This document shows, piece by piece, positions 1 through 8,457 of a stretch of DNA of 64,000 nucleotides. Position 1 is the first letter of the stretch. Each line of letters begins with the position of its first letter. Source of the stretch: Chthoniobacteraceae bacterium (GTDB lineage Bacteria > Verrucomicrobiota > Verrucomicrobiia > Chthoniobacterales > Chthoniobacteraceae); the NCBI GenBank assembly GCA_028293625.1, contig JAQGOL010000024.1, positions 186,001 through 250,000 of the forward strand, written 5' to 3'. The translations under genes were made by a program, and so were the position numbers. The notes under the pieces are model-generated. The model did no database searches. It was not told the DNA's origin and saw only the letters and a list, made by a program, of their open reading frames with translations.

Positions 1-2
1 AT

Positions 3-74
3 GAAGTGAACGCGGCTCATGGTCGCTTAAAAGAGCGACTCCAACGGGAGCTGAAGCTGTCGCTTCGCGAATAG
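3..74 (+). CDS. C-terminal tail of an unidentified protein (5' partial)
   Basis: An open frame enters from the left edge and stops at TAG 72-74, giving 23 residues ending in LKERLQRELKLSLRE. The tail is rich in Leu, Arg and Glu and looks like an amphipathic helix or coiled coil. It ends about 50 bases before the 6S RNA. In gammaproteobacteria the gene before 6S RNA is zapA, whose product ends in a coiled coil. The tail is compatible with that but far too short to identify, so I assign no function. Confidence 0.4.
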   Translation, partial: EVNAAHGRLKERLQRELKLSLRE

Positions 75-127
75 TTCTTTCAATATTTTCAGGGTCGGGG
101 ATTCGCCTCTTTCGACCTGCCAGATTT

Positions 128-305
128 GCCCTGCGTTGTTCGACCAATCGGTAGAAATCCCGAACCGATATTTAACATCAATCCAGGAGGCCGGGGTGGG
201 CGAGTGTATGTCATGCCTTCATTGGAAGACAGAACCCCGTCCCAGGTCACCGCCCGTTAACCTAGTGGGGGAACGGGAACTCTGCCGCGACGGCAATCGC
301 GGGGC
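128..305 (+). ncRNA. ssrS: 6S RNA
   Basis: A 178-nt candidate 6S RNA, the regulator that mimics an open promoter and holds sigma-70 RNA polymerase. The ends pair: GCCCTGCG at 128-135 is the reverse complement (one G.U) of CGCGGGGC at 298-305, and TTG at 136-138 can pair with CAA at 294-296. The 5' side holds GAACCGATATTTAACA (162-177), nearly the same as the E. coli 6S stretch GAGCCGATATTTCATA. The 3' side holds CTGCCGCGACGGCA (282-295), like the E. coli CCTGCGGCGGCA. An intrinsic terminator follows four bases later. Length matches the family (E. coli 184 nt). The ATG-initiated frame across this interval (136-561) has no protein-like sequence. The identification rests on motif recall, not a covariance search. 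Confidence 0.85.
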
Positions 306-308
306 AAA

Positions 309-361
309 AAAGGCGTCTCGGATTGCGACTGCTGTGTCGCTCCGAGGCGCCTTCTTTTTTT
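309..361 (+). terminator. Rho-independent terminator of the 6S RNA
   Basis: A 13-bp stem, AAGGCGTCTCGGA (310-322) with TCCGAGGCGCCTT (341-353), one G.U pair and an 18-nt loop, is followed by CTTTTTTT. The T-run lies only on the plus-strand side, so it ends transcription of the 6S RNA and separates it from carA. Confidence 0.9.
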
Positions 362-538
362 GTACAGCGAACCGGTTAAGGCCGGCCCGGAATCTTGCCC
401 GCCTGAAAGCGCGGCGGGTCGGATGCTCCTCCAATCGACGCCAATTCCCAGGCGTGAGCGCTCAAATGCGCCCTTCTGAATTTTTCGCGCATTTTGCAAT
501 TTTACTCGCGCCCCGGTTGCGCTTAATTGCCGGCCCAC

Positions 539-1717
539 ATGCGCGCAATCCTGGCCCTTGAAGACGGGCGACATTTTATTGGTGAAAGCTTCGGCGCCAT
601 CGGCTCTACGGTCGGCGAAGTCTGTTTTAACACGTCGATGACCGGCTATCAGGAGGTTCTTACCGATCCTTCTTATCGCGGGCAAATCGTCGCGATGACT
701 TACCCGGAGATCGGCAATTACGGCGTCAATGCGCTCGACCAGGAGAGTGTCGAACCGCACGTGCGCGGTTTTGTCATTGAAGAGCTGAGTCCGATTTCAA
801 GCAACTGGCGTTCGCACGGCACGCTCGACGATTACCTTAAGCGTTTTAAAATCCCCGGAGTTCAAGGGATCGATACGCGCGCGTTGACCCGTCATTTGCG
901 GGATAAAGGCGCCATGAAGGGGTGCCTGACGAGCGACGACATTTCCGTGGAGGAAGCCGTGCGCCGGGCCGTTGAAGGCGAGGGGGTGATCGGGATGGAT
1001 TACGTAAAGGAAGTCACGCCGGCCGCCGCTTTTGACTGGGATCCTGAGGACAAGTTGAGCCGCAAATGGACGATCGTTAAAGGCGATGGCGAAAACGTGG
1101 AGATCACCGAGGAGGGCGAGGTATTTGAGAAGCTCGCTCCGACCCGCCATTTCATCGTGGCGTATGATTACGGGATGAAACTGAACATCCTGCGCAGGCT
1201 GCGCCAGGAAGGGTTTAAAGTGCGTGTGGTTCCTGCGGACACCTCGGCGGCTGAGGTGCTTGCCATGAAACCCGAAGGCGTTTTTCTTTCCAACGGTCCC
1301 GGCGATCCGTCCGCTCTCGGTTACGTCCATGAAAGCCTGCGAGGGCTGATCGGACAGACGCCGATCTTCGGGATCTGTCTCGGACACCAGATGCTCAGTT
1401 ACGCTTTTGGAGGCAAGACCTTCAAGTTAAAGTTCGGACATCGGGGCGGCAATCAGCCGGTCAAAGATTTGCGGACAGGCAAGGTGACGATTACCTCGCA
1501 AAATCACGGTTTTGCAGTCGATCCGGAGTCGCTTCCGCCGGAGGTGGAAGTCACCCACATCAACCTCAACGATGGGACTGTCGAAGGGATGCGGCACAAG
1601 GAGCTGCCGATCTTCAGCGTGCAATATCATCCCGAGGCGGCGCCGGGGCCAAATGACGCGAGTTACTTTTTCCAACAGTTCGCCAATCTCATTGAAGAAT
1701 CCCATCGCAAGCCCTAA
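539..1717 (+). CDS. carA: Carbamoyl-phosphate synthase small (glutaminase) subunit
   Basis: The glutamine amidotransferase subunit that supplies ammonia to CarB for carbamoyl phosphate, feeding pyrimidine and arginine synthesis in the cytosol. The 392-aa protein starts MRAILALEDGRHFIGESFG, the usual CarA N-terminus, so I chose ATG 539 over an in-frame TTG at 527. The N-terminal CPSase_sm domain (about 1-150) carries NTSMTGYQEVLTDPSY. The class I GATase domain follows: SNGPGDPSAL, the nucleophile Cys in GICLGHQ, and the His-Glu pair in VQYHPEAAPGP. Length is normal. There is no Shine-Dalgarno motif before the ATG. carB is not in the window, so the operon differs from the carAB layout of enterics. 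Confidence 0.97.
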   Translation: MRAILALEDGRHFIGESFGAIGSTVGEVCFNTSMTGYQEVLTDPSYRGQIVAMTYPEIGNYGVNALDQESVEPHVRGFVIEELSPISSNWRSHGTLDDYLKRFKIPGVQGIDTRALTRHLRDKGAMKGCLTSDDISVEEAVRRAVEGEGVIGMDYVKEVTPAAAFDWDPEDKLSRKWTIVKGDGENVEITEEGEVFEKLAPTRHFIVAYDYGMKLNILRRLRQEGFKVRVVPADTSAAEVLAMKPEGVFLSNGPGDPSALGYVHESLRGLIGQTPIFGICLGHQMLSYAFGGKTFKLKFGHRGGNQPVKDLRTGKVTITSQNHGFAVDPESLPPEVEVTHINLNDGTVEGMRHKELPIFSVQYHPEAAPGPNDASYFFQQFANLIEESHRKP

Positions 1718-1740
1718 GGTTTGCGCCACCTCATTCCCCC

Positions 1741-2253
1741 ATGCCTAAGTTCCAGATTACTTTCCCGGATTCCACTGAATATTCCTTCGACCTGACTGAA
1801 GACTTGGTCACGATTGGCCGAATTTCAGAAAACATGATCGAGCTGCAGGATATCTCGGTTTCGAGTCATCACGCCGAGCTAAGCGCCAATGGTGGCGATT
1901 ATATTCTAAAAGACATCGGCTCCACCAACGGCACACGTCTTAATGGCAAGTCCGTTGCGCCGGATGAAGAGCATCCGCTTCGCGATGGCGATACCGTCAT
2001 GTTCGGGAAGGTGCAGGCTGTTTATGCTTCGGAAAACCCCGCCGATGCCAGCCCGATGCCGGACGAGGAAGCCGCGGTTGCAGTTGCCGCCGAGTCGAGC
2101 GTGCAGCCATCCGATTTCGTGAACGCTTCGCCTTTCCAGACCAAAGGAAAGAAAAAGACCGACAGCGGTGTGGGCTTTCTTGTCTTTGGAATCGTGGCGT
2201 TGCTGGCGTCGATTGGCGCCATCGCGACGGTTTTTATGATGAAAGCGCCTTAG
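1741..2253 (+). CDS. FHA-domain protein with C-terminal membrane anchor
   Basis: A 170-aa protein. Residues 1-100 form a forkhead-associated domain, which binds phosphothreonine peptides: VTIGRISENMI, VSSHHAEL and DIGSTNGTRLNGK carry the conserved Gly-Arg, Ser-x-x-His and Asn-Gly positions. A linker rich in Ala, Glu and Pro leads to one hydrophobic helix near residues 142-168 (GFLVFGIVALLASIGAIATV). The FHA domain would therefore sit in the cytoplasm, held by a C-terminal tail anchor. It lies 23 bases after carA and 5 bases before the next gene, so these may be cotranscribed. Its phosphoprotein partner is unknown; the only kinase-like protein in the window (19.7-22.2 kb) looks inactive. The start is preceded by a C/T-rich stretch and no Shine-Dalgarno motif. 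Confidence 0.85.
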   Translation: MPKFQITFPDSTEYSFDLTEDLVTIGRISENMIELQDISVSSHHAELSANGGDYILKDIGSTNGTRLNGKSVAPDEEHPLRDGDTVMFGKVQAVYASENPADASPMPDEEAAVAVAAESSVQPSDFVNASPFQTKGKKKTDSGVGFLVFGIVALLASIGAIATVFMMKAP

Positions 2254-2258
2254 GCCGA

Positions 2259-2909
2259 GTGATTGCCGGCTCCGAGACATCGATTCCTTTGCTGGAATGC
2301 CGGGCCGGCGAGTTGTGTGAATTAAGCGCCAACCCCGGCTCAATATTCTGGGAGTCGATCGCGCCGGTGACATTTCGTGAAGCGTTTGATGGCAAATCCC
2401 CACGGCAAGCCACTCATCTGCGTTGTGCATGGAATGCTTCCGAACTTCGTCTCCTCTTCCAGTGTGAGGACGATTACGTCTGGGCAACCTTGACCGAACG
2501 CGATGGAGCACTCTACACCGAGGAAGTCGTTGAGATTTTTCTCGATCCGGTCGGCGATCTGGAAAGTTACTTTGAGATTGAGGTTAACCCGCTCAACACC
2601 GTGCTCGATTTGGTTTTGCGTAAAAGCCCCAGCGGTTACCGCAAAGATTTCTCATGGCGATGCGAGGGGCTTCAAACGCGGGCGGAAAAGGATGATGCGG
2701 GATGGAATCTCGAAGTTTCAATTCCATTCGGATCTCTTACCGCTGAACCGCCCACAGCCGGCACGCGCTGGAGAATGAACTTTTGCCGGATCGACCGGCC
2801 ATTGGGGCGGGACCGGGAATTGAGCGCCTGGTCACCCCCGGGCCGCGGCTCTTTTCACACCCCGGAACGTTTTGGCACGGTTCAGTTCACCGACTCACTT
2901 TTCTTCTGA
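2259..2909 (+). CDS. CBM9-like (DOMON-fold) carbohydrate-binding family protein
   Basis: A 216-aa protein starting at GTG 2259, five bases after the FHA gene stops. It resembles the family 9-like domain found alone or on carbohydrate-active enzymes: ATHLRCAWNASELRLLFQCED is followed by EEVVEIFLDPVGD, YFEIEVNP, a WNLEVSIPF strand and WRMNFCRID, the order of strands in that fold. No signal peptide or membrane segment is visible, so it appears cytoplasmic or exported by an unusual route. Stand-alone proteins of this type are common in Verrucomicrobia and Planctomycetes; their ligand is not known. The assignment is fold-level. Confidence 0.75.
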   Translation: MIAGSETSIPLLECRAGELCELSANPGSIFWESIAPVTFREAFDGKSPRQATHLRCAWNASELRLLFQCEDDYVWATLTERDGALYTEEVVEIFLDPVGDLESYFEIEVNPLNTVLDLVLRKSPSGYRKDFSWRCEGLQTRAEKDDAGWNLEVSIPFGSLTAEPPTAGTRWRMNFCRIDRPLGRDRELSAWSPPGRGSFHTPERFGTVQFTDSLFF

Positions 2910-2936
2910 TTTGGAGCCCGAGAGAAGTAACGCGCC

Positions 2937-4094
2937 TTACTTTGCGAGCATGGTTTCCAACTTGCTCCGCACGGTAATCGCCTGACTCAAGTCCTGCTGG
3001 GTAAGAATCCCGACCAGTTTGCCCTCCTCAAGCACCGCCAACCGGCCGTCGGCAGGTGAGCGAAACAAGGCGCGCATGGCGATGCCAGCGGGTTGATCGA
3101 CGGTGAGTGTGGCCTGTTCAAAGTCGCCGATATCGAGATCGCCCGCCGAGGTGTATGGCCATTTTTCCAAAGGAACTTCCAGAATGGTGTCGAGTCGGAG
3201 AAATCCGCGGAAGTCGCCATCATCACTACAGACCGGACAGATCAACTGATGGCCTGCGAGGAAAAATTCGTCGACCGCGCGATTGAGCCGGGAGGTGGAA
3301 GAAAGTGCGATGGGATGGGGAGTCATGATGTCGCCAACCAAAACTCCGGCCAGCACTTCGCGCTCAACGGCATTGGCGTAACCGCTATCGGCCGCGCGTT
3401 TAAGAAAAATGGCGATCACAAAAAGGACCATCCCGTTCCACTTGCCCATTCCGAGCAGGAGAAAGCCGAGAGCAGCCAGCACGCCGCTAAATCCAATGCC
3501 GATACGCGACGTAATAAAAGTGGAATATCGCAGCCGCCCGGAGCGCGCCCAAATGATCGCGCGCAGCACACGTCCTCCGTCGAGTGGATAGCCGGGGATC
3601 ATGTTAAAAACCAGCAGGAACAAGTTGGCGGCCGACAACCACCAGCAGACCGCGCTGCCAGGCTCCCAATTCATCCAGGCGAACAATTCCGAAAGCGCAA
3701 AATAGATAACCACCAGCGCCAAGCTTACCAGCGGTCCGCCAAGTGCGATTTTTAATTCGGAACGGGCGTCGTCAGGCTCACGGGCAATTTCCGCCACGCC
3801 GCCAATCAGCATCAGAGTAATTCGAGGGACCGGGATGCCGCAGCGCTGGCTGACCAGGCTGTGGCCGAGTTCATGCAGCAGAATGCTAAGGAAAAAGAGA
3901 AACGCCGCGAGGATCCCCATCGCAACATAGACGCCGGATGCCTGGCCCTCGACAAAATCGCGGAAGTTGGCCGTGAGACTTGCACTGACAACCGCCGCGA
4001 TGAGGAACCAGGAGTAATCGAGGTAAAACTCGATGTCGAAATAGCGCCCGATGAATAATGCGCGTTTCCGTCCGTTATGCCCTGGATGACTCAT
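2937..4094 (-). CDS. Site-2 protease family (M50) membrane metalloprotease with CBS pair
   Basis: A 385-aa intramembrane zinc protease of the Rip3/SpoIVFB-like group. It has about six hydrophobic segments. The zinc site is LLHELGHSL (HELGH at residues 74-78) with the second motif NMIPGYPLDGGRVLRA near residue 170. After the last membrane helix, residues 245-385 form two CBS domains (GDIMTPHPIALSS; LAVLEEGKLVGILTQQDLS), which often bind adenine nucleotides and could gate activity. Length and domain order match the family. It lies 69 bases downstream of the large AsmA-like gene on the same strand and may be cotranscribed. The substrate is unknown; in other bacteria such enzymes cleave membrane-bound regulators. 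Confidence 0.93.
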   Translation of the reverse strand: MSHPGHNGRKRALFIGRYFDIEFYLDYSWFLIAAVVSASLTANFRDFVEGQASGVYVAMGILAAFLFFLSILLHELGHSLVSQRCGIPVPRITLMLIGGVAEIAREPDDARSELKIALGGPLVSLALVVIYFALSELFAWMNWEPGSAVCWWLSAANLFLLVFNMIPGYPLDGGRVLRAIIWARSGRLRYSTFITSRIGIGFSGVLAALGFLLLGMGKWNGMVLFVIAIFLKRAADSGYANAVEREVLAGVLVGDIMTPHPIALSSTSRLNRAVDEFFLAGHQLICPVCSDDGDFRGFLRLDTILEVPLEKWPYTSAGDLDIGDFEQATLTVDQPAGIAMRALFRSPADGRLAVLEEGKLVGILTQQDLSQAITVRSKLETMLAK

Positions 4095-4163
4095 GGCGAT
4101 AACTTCGCGCGTTTACCGGGATCGGCCAGATAAGAAATCGCCTGGCATTTTGTGCACGTCGGT

Positions 4164-7100
4164 TTATTGCACCGGAGCGGCCTCGGTCGGTTGGATCGCA
4201 GAACCCTCGATTGGCGCCCAGTCAAAAACGTCGATGTCTTGAGTAAATAATCCCGGAGCCGAGAGCGTAAACGAGTCTTCTTCCAAATCAGCCGCGGGCT
4301 CGCGCGCCAGGAACTCCTGGACCATCTCATTGGTAAGCGGAGGTTGGACCACAAAGAAATGCACCAGTTGAGTCAATGGCCCGACCGCGTAAGCATTAAA
4401 GGATTCGCCGGAAATCCAGCCGCTCGCATGGATATCAATGGTCGGATCGCGAGAGCGTTCACTTTGAAATGCAAGCGTCCCCTCGAGCAGCACGTCCTCG
4501 GGCTTCTGGCTGCCCGTCGCTGCTGCTTCTTCAAACTCAACGGTTCCTTCCAGAGTCGGCTCGGCGCAAGTTCCTCTTAAACGGGCGTTGATTGCAACAG
4601 TGCCCTGGGCGTTTAGCGGCAACGGCGCATCGCTCTGGCAATCGACATCCAATTGCCAGCCGCTCCATGGGGTGTTGGCAAAGGCAAAAAGCGGCGGCAA
4701 ACCGGGCAACGGCTCGCTTTTCCAGAGCGTTTTTAAATCGAGGGCGCTCTCCACTTTGGCAATGCGTGCCTTGCCTTGAAGCGATGCGGCACGGGTGGTC
4801 CCTTCAATTTTAAGTTCAAGCGCGGTTTCAATGAGAAAAGGGCTTGGCGCGCCTGCATTTCCCCCAAGCTCGCCAAAAAGCGGCAGCGACGAGCTGGCGC
4901 TGGTGAGCTGGAGATGCAGTTGCGGTTCCCGGGCGTTTTGCAAACCGATGGTGCCGCTGAGTTGCACATCGCCAAAGCGTTGCCGGGCCGTGAACGATTC
5001 CACGGTGATTTCCGCTCCCTGGAATGTGGTAACGGCTTCCACATCGCTCAGCGAGTCGCCTTTCCAGCCCAGCGGGAGCCTGCCTTTGATCACCGCGAGT
5101 TTTCCGCCGGTTTTTAATGCATTGATGGCACCGCTCACTGTGAGCGCGCCATCGACGATTCCCGCGATCGGAAAATTCCAGCCGGCGAGTTTGGAGGCGC
5201 GCGCAAGATCGAGCTGGGTGGCTGTCAGATTGACCTCGCTCACCGTGTCGTCCTTGAGCAGCGTGGCGAGGGAAGTATTTGGCCATGCCTGCCAGAGGTC
5301 AATTGCCAGGAGCGCATCGCCTACGAGCGCAACCTGATCGCCGTGGGTAAGCCGGATTTGTTTTAAACTCAGCGCCTTGTTGCCGATGCCCACATTGGCG
5401 CTGAAGGAGGATTCATCGTCGGAAAGCGCGAACCGGCTGAACTGCATGGCTCCCTGCGTGTAGCTCCCATCAATGTCAATATTGAGCGGATGAAGCTGAG
5501 ACGCCAGCGCGCCAAGGGAACGCACCTTGTTTAGCCGGGCGAGAATCTTTCCGTTGTGCCCTTTGGCGGAGCCGTCTCCGGACCATTCAATGATCGCGCC
5601 GCCTGCCAGCGGTTCGGGCACGATCGGTTTTTGCAGGATGGCCGCGTAGGTGGCGAGATCTTCGATGGAAGCCCTCAGGTCGCCTGAATAACGGAGGTCG
5701 CCAAGAATATTGACAACGCCTCGGCCGCGCACGTAGTCGCCATTATTAAACAGTTCCACGTTACTGATTTGGCATTCATTGCCAGAGAGCTTGAGCGCTG
5801 CATGTAGGTTCTCGATCGGCGCATTGTGCCAGGTCAGTTTTGAACCTGAAACAATGAGCTGCCCGTTAAACTGCTCGTTTCGTCCACGGATGGAGCCATC
5901 AATATTGGCTTTGCCGGCGGCATACTGAAACTCAGGCAGAAGCAGTGCGGAAAGCTCGGTGAGATTCTCAATGGTGGCCGCCACGTTGCACGTAAACTCG
6001 CTCTGCCACCATTTGACTCCGGGCAATGGGAGCGCCATTTCGCCACTGAGATTAAGCCGGTTATGGCCCTGGATCAGGTCGAGCTTGGAAACCTGCATCC
6101 GCTTTTCCATCAACGAGGCGCCCAGTGCCAGCGAATCCCATTGGCGCGATTCCCATTGAAAATTTGTCGCGTCCAGCCAGATCGAGGCTGTCGCTTTATC
6201 CAGATCGCGCGGCGCCCCGCTAAAGCCGAATGTGCCGTTCCTGATCGTGCCGCCCGCCGCATCGGAGAGCCGCAGAAAGATGGCCAGTTTGGCGATATCG
6301 ATCGAGTCAAAGGTGCCGTTCACATCAAAGGTGAGCGGATGGGAGTCCGGCTGGGAAAGCGCTCCGAAGCGGATCTTGCCGCCAAAAGCTTCGATCGCGA
6401 CGTCCATATTAAGGCGTCCCTTGGCCAAACCGGTAACGCCCGCTGTTAAGCTGGAAATTTCAATGCCAGGTTCCAGCGCGATGTTGGCGAGCCAGAGTTT
6501 GGAATCGTTCAGTCCGGTGGTGCCGCGCACGTCCCGAAAAGAGCGCTTGAGCCACGGTTCATCAATGGTGACACGGCCAATGCGGATAAAACCGCGTTCA
6601 AGTTCGCTTGCCTTGAAACGGACCTGATCGAGGCGGATGGAATTGGCCTGATTTTCGACAATCAAATCGACCCCATGCGCCTGGACCTGGGTTGGCGAGG
6701 GCACCCAGCGCTCCCGGGGCAGCTCCAGCATGGCTCTCCAGGCCGCGCGTTTGACTGCGGGCTCTTGAAGGGGCGCATTGCCGGGAAACGTAATCCGCCC
6801 GCTGACGCCATTCAGATTAAGCGCTTCAAACCAGCGTTCCGCGCCTCCGGTCAGAAGTTTTTGCCAATCAAACCGCGCCTCAGCCCGCGCAATTTCCATG
6901 TGGGTGATGACGCCTGCCGGGCTTTGATAATCCCAGCGTGAATCGCGCAGGACCAATGGTTCAAATACCGAGCTGTCGATTCGGCTGACCTGAATGGAAA
7001 TGCCACTGCGCCAGGCTTCAAAGGCGATCAGTTGGCGGACAACAAATTGAAAAATCCTTGGCTCAGCCAGCGATATAAGCGCTAGGATCAAAAGCAGGAA

Positions 7101-7190
7101 CGCGAGACGCACGGCTCGAAAACGACGGCGTGCCGTTCGCTTTTTCAACGCGGCGGTGGACTTGGGTGAGGTAGGGTCGGGCTTGCTCAA
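4164..7190 (-). CDS. Large AsmA/TamB/YdbH-like envelope protein
   Basis: A 1008-aa protein starting at TTG 7190 (no in-frame ATG lies close upstream). A basic N-terminus is followed by one signal-anchor helix at about residues 27-45 (LAFLLLILALISLAEP). The rest is a long array of beta-rich repeats with phrases such as LKLSGNECQISNVELFNNGD, GALTVSGAINALKTGGKLAVI and VQLSGTIGLQNAREPQLHLQ, typical of the AsmA-like superfamily whose beta grooves move lipids between the two membranes. The C-terminus (VHFFVVQPPLTNEMVQEFLA) resembles the end of YdbH/TamB-type proteins. Acting in the periplasm as a lipid bridge is inference from fold; no partner such as TamA is present. It is followed by the site-2 protease gene. 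Confidence 0.75.
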   Translation of the reverse strand: MSKPDPTSPKSTAALKKRTARRRFRAVRLAFLLLILALISLAEPRIFQFVVRQLIAFEAWRSGISIQVSRIDSSVFEPLVLRDSRWDYQSPAGVITHMEIARAEARFDWQKLLTGGAERWFEALNLNGVSGRITFPGNAPLQEPAVKRAAWRAMLELPRERWVPSPTQVQAHGVDLIVENQANSIRLDQVRFKASELERGFIRIGRVTIDEPWLKRSFRDVRGTTGLNDSKLWLANIALEPGIEISSLTAGVTGLAKGRLNMDVAIEAFGGKIRFGALSQPDSHPLTFDVNGTFDSIDIAKLAIFLRLSDAAGGTIRNGTFGFSGAPRDLDKATASIWLDATNFQWESRQWDSLALGASLMEKRMQVSKLDLIQGHNRLNLSGEMALPLPGVKWWQSEFTCNVAATIENLTELSALLLPEFQYAAGKANIDGSIRGRNEQFNGQLIVSGSKLTWHNAPIENLHAALKLSGNECQISNVELFNNGDYVRGRGVVNILGDLRYSGDLRASIEDLATYAAILQKPIVPEPLAGGAIIEWSGDGSAKGHNGKILARLNKVRSLGALASQLHPLNIDIDGSYTQGAMQFSRFALSDDESSFSANVGIGNKALSLKQIRLTHGDQVALVGDALLAIDLWQAWPNTSLATLLKDDTVSEVNLTATQLDLARASKLAGWNFPIAGIVDGALTVSGAINALKTGGKLAVIKGRLPLGWKGDSLSDVEAVTTFQGAEITVESFTARQRFGDVQLSGTIGLQNAREPQLHLQLTSASSSLPLFGELGGNAGAPSPFLIETALELKIEGTTRAASLQGKARIAKVESALDLKTLWKSEPLPGLPPLFAFANTPWSGWQLDVDCQSDAPLPLNAQGTVAINARLRGTCAEPTLEGTVEFEEAAATGSQKPEDVLLEGTLAFQSERSRDPTIDIHASGWISGESFNAYAVGPLTQLVHFFVVQPPLTNEMVQEFLAREPAADLEEDSFTLSAPGLFTQDIDVFDWAPIEGSAIQPTEAAPVQ

Positions 7191-7280
7191 AACGGGATGC
7201 GCATCCTAATAGCCGAAAGAGAAAAGGAAAGAGGAGCTTCAATAGACGCGCCAAAGCCCTTTGCATTCACCTTTTTCACT

Positions 7281-8333
7281 TCAGAAAAGTTCCAGCTGCG
7301 AGCCCGGGGCCTGAAAACCGGCCGTCGATAACCCCGCGCCCGCTCCGCTAAATCCGGCTTTTCGTTTTGCCAGGATAAAAAGGTTCCGCATCTGATCCGC
7401 CAAAAAGCCTTCCCCTCGCATTCGTGTCCCAAACTGCGCATCGTAAAGTTTGCCTCCGCGCATGTCGCGCACACGGTTGAGCACTTTTTCTTTATGACCG
7501 GGCGCGTGGCGTTCAAGCCATTGCTCAAAAAGCGGTGCCACGGCAAGTGGCAGCCGTAACGGCACATAGCACGCCTCGCAGGCTCCCGCTTGTGCGGCCG
7601 CCGCAAGCAGCGCCGGCATTTCGTGATCGGTCAGGCCGGGAATCACCGGCGCCATCATCACCCGAACCGGCACCCCGGCCCGATGCAGCGCTTCAATCGC
7701 TGCGAGTCTGCGCGATGGCGGCGAAGCGCGCGGCTCCAGCACTTTTGCTAGGTCCGCATCGAGGGTGGTGATTGAAATATTCACCGCCACGGCATGATGT
7801 CTGGCGAGCTCCGACAGCAGGTCGATGTCGCGTGTTACCAAATGGTTTTTGGTAATGATCGCCACCGGATTGCGGAACTCGAGAAAGACCGCGAGGCAAC
7901 GCCGGGTAAGCTCCAGTTTGCGTTCGATCGGCTGGTAACAATCGGTCACGCCACTCATCGCCACCACTTGCGGTTCCCACGATTTTTTCAAAAATTCCGC
8001 TCTGAGAAGCTCCGGTGCGCGCTCTTTGACCACGATTTTGGATTCAAAATCAAGACCGGCCGAAAAACCGAGATATTCGTGAGTCGGCCGCGCAAAACAG
8101 TAGGCGCATCCGTGTTCGCAGCCTCGGTAAGGATTGAGGCCGGCACGAAACGGGATGTCCGGGCTCTCGTTCCAGACGATGATCGACTGGGAATCGTCGC
8201 GAAGGAATTGCGTTCGGATCGCAGCGGTTTCCTCCTCCGGATCGGGAACGTATTCCAGCTTCTCGAAGCGGTTCTTCGGATTCGCGGCGGCCCCGCGTCC
8301 GCCGGGCGCATGTTGATGAGGCTGGAAAGACAT
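7281..8333 (-). CDS. PA0069-type radical SAM protein
   Basis: A 350-aa radical SAM protein related to spore photoproduct lyase. The cluster motif is GLNPYRGCEHGCAYCFARPT, with Cys-x3-Cys-x2-Cys binding the 4Fe-4S cluster, followed by HEYLGFSAGLDFESKI, the family signature. Downstream strands read VVAMSGVTDCYQPIERK, VAIITKNHLVTRDIDLL and VNISITTLD, as expected for the partial TIM barrel. The N-terminal phrase GRGAAANPKNRFE is also typical. The reaction of PA0069-type proteins is not established, so no gene symbol is given. It lies 90 bases upstream of the AsmA-like gene on the same strand. Confidence 0.92.
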   Translation of the reverse strand: MSFQPHQHAPGGRGAAANPKNRFEKLEYVPDPEEETAAIRTQFLRDDSQSIIVWNESPDIPFRAGLNPYRGCEHGCAYCFARPTHEYLGFSAGLDFESKIVVKERAPELLRAEFLKKSWEPQVVAMSGVTDCYQPIERKLELTRRCLAVFLEFRNPVAIITKNHLVTRDIDLLSELARHHAVAVNISITTLDADLAKVLEPRASPPSRRLAAIEALHRAGVPVRVMMAPVIPGLTDHEMPALLAAAAQAGACEACYVPLRLPLAVAPLFEQWLERHAPGHKEKVLNRVRDMRGGKLYDAQFGTRMRGEGFLADQMRNLFILAKRKAGFSGAGAGLSTAGFQAPGSQLELF

Positions 8334-8457
8334 TGGCTATGCACAGATGAACATATTCATTGGCGAAATGCGAATTGGATTCCGGCTCTAATCATTACGC
8401 GGAAGGTGATCGCGTCTGTTATTTTTCCGGCATTGCATCACACTGGCGCCCCCTCCT

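Noticed and set aside
136-561. Plus-strand ORF of 141 codons over the 6S RNA
   Set aside because: The translation has no protein-like pattern and the region folds as 6S RNA with a terminator inside the frame.
4091-4354. Minus-strand ORF of 87 codons between two genes
   Set aside because: It lies mostly inside the AsmA-like gene in another frame and its composition (Arg, Ser, Leu) is that of a shadow frame.
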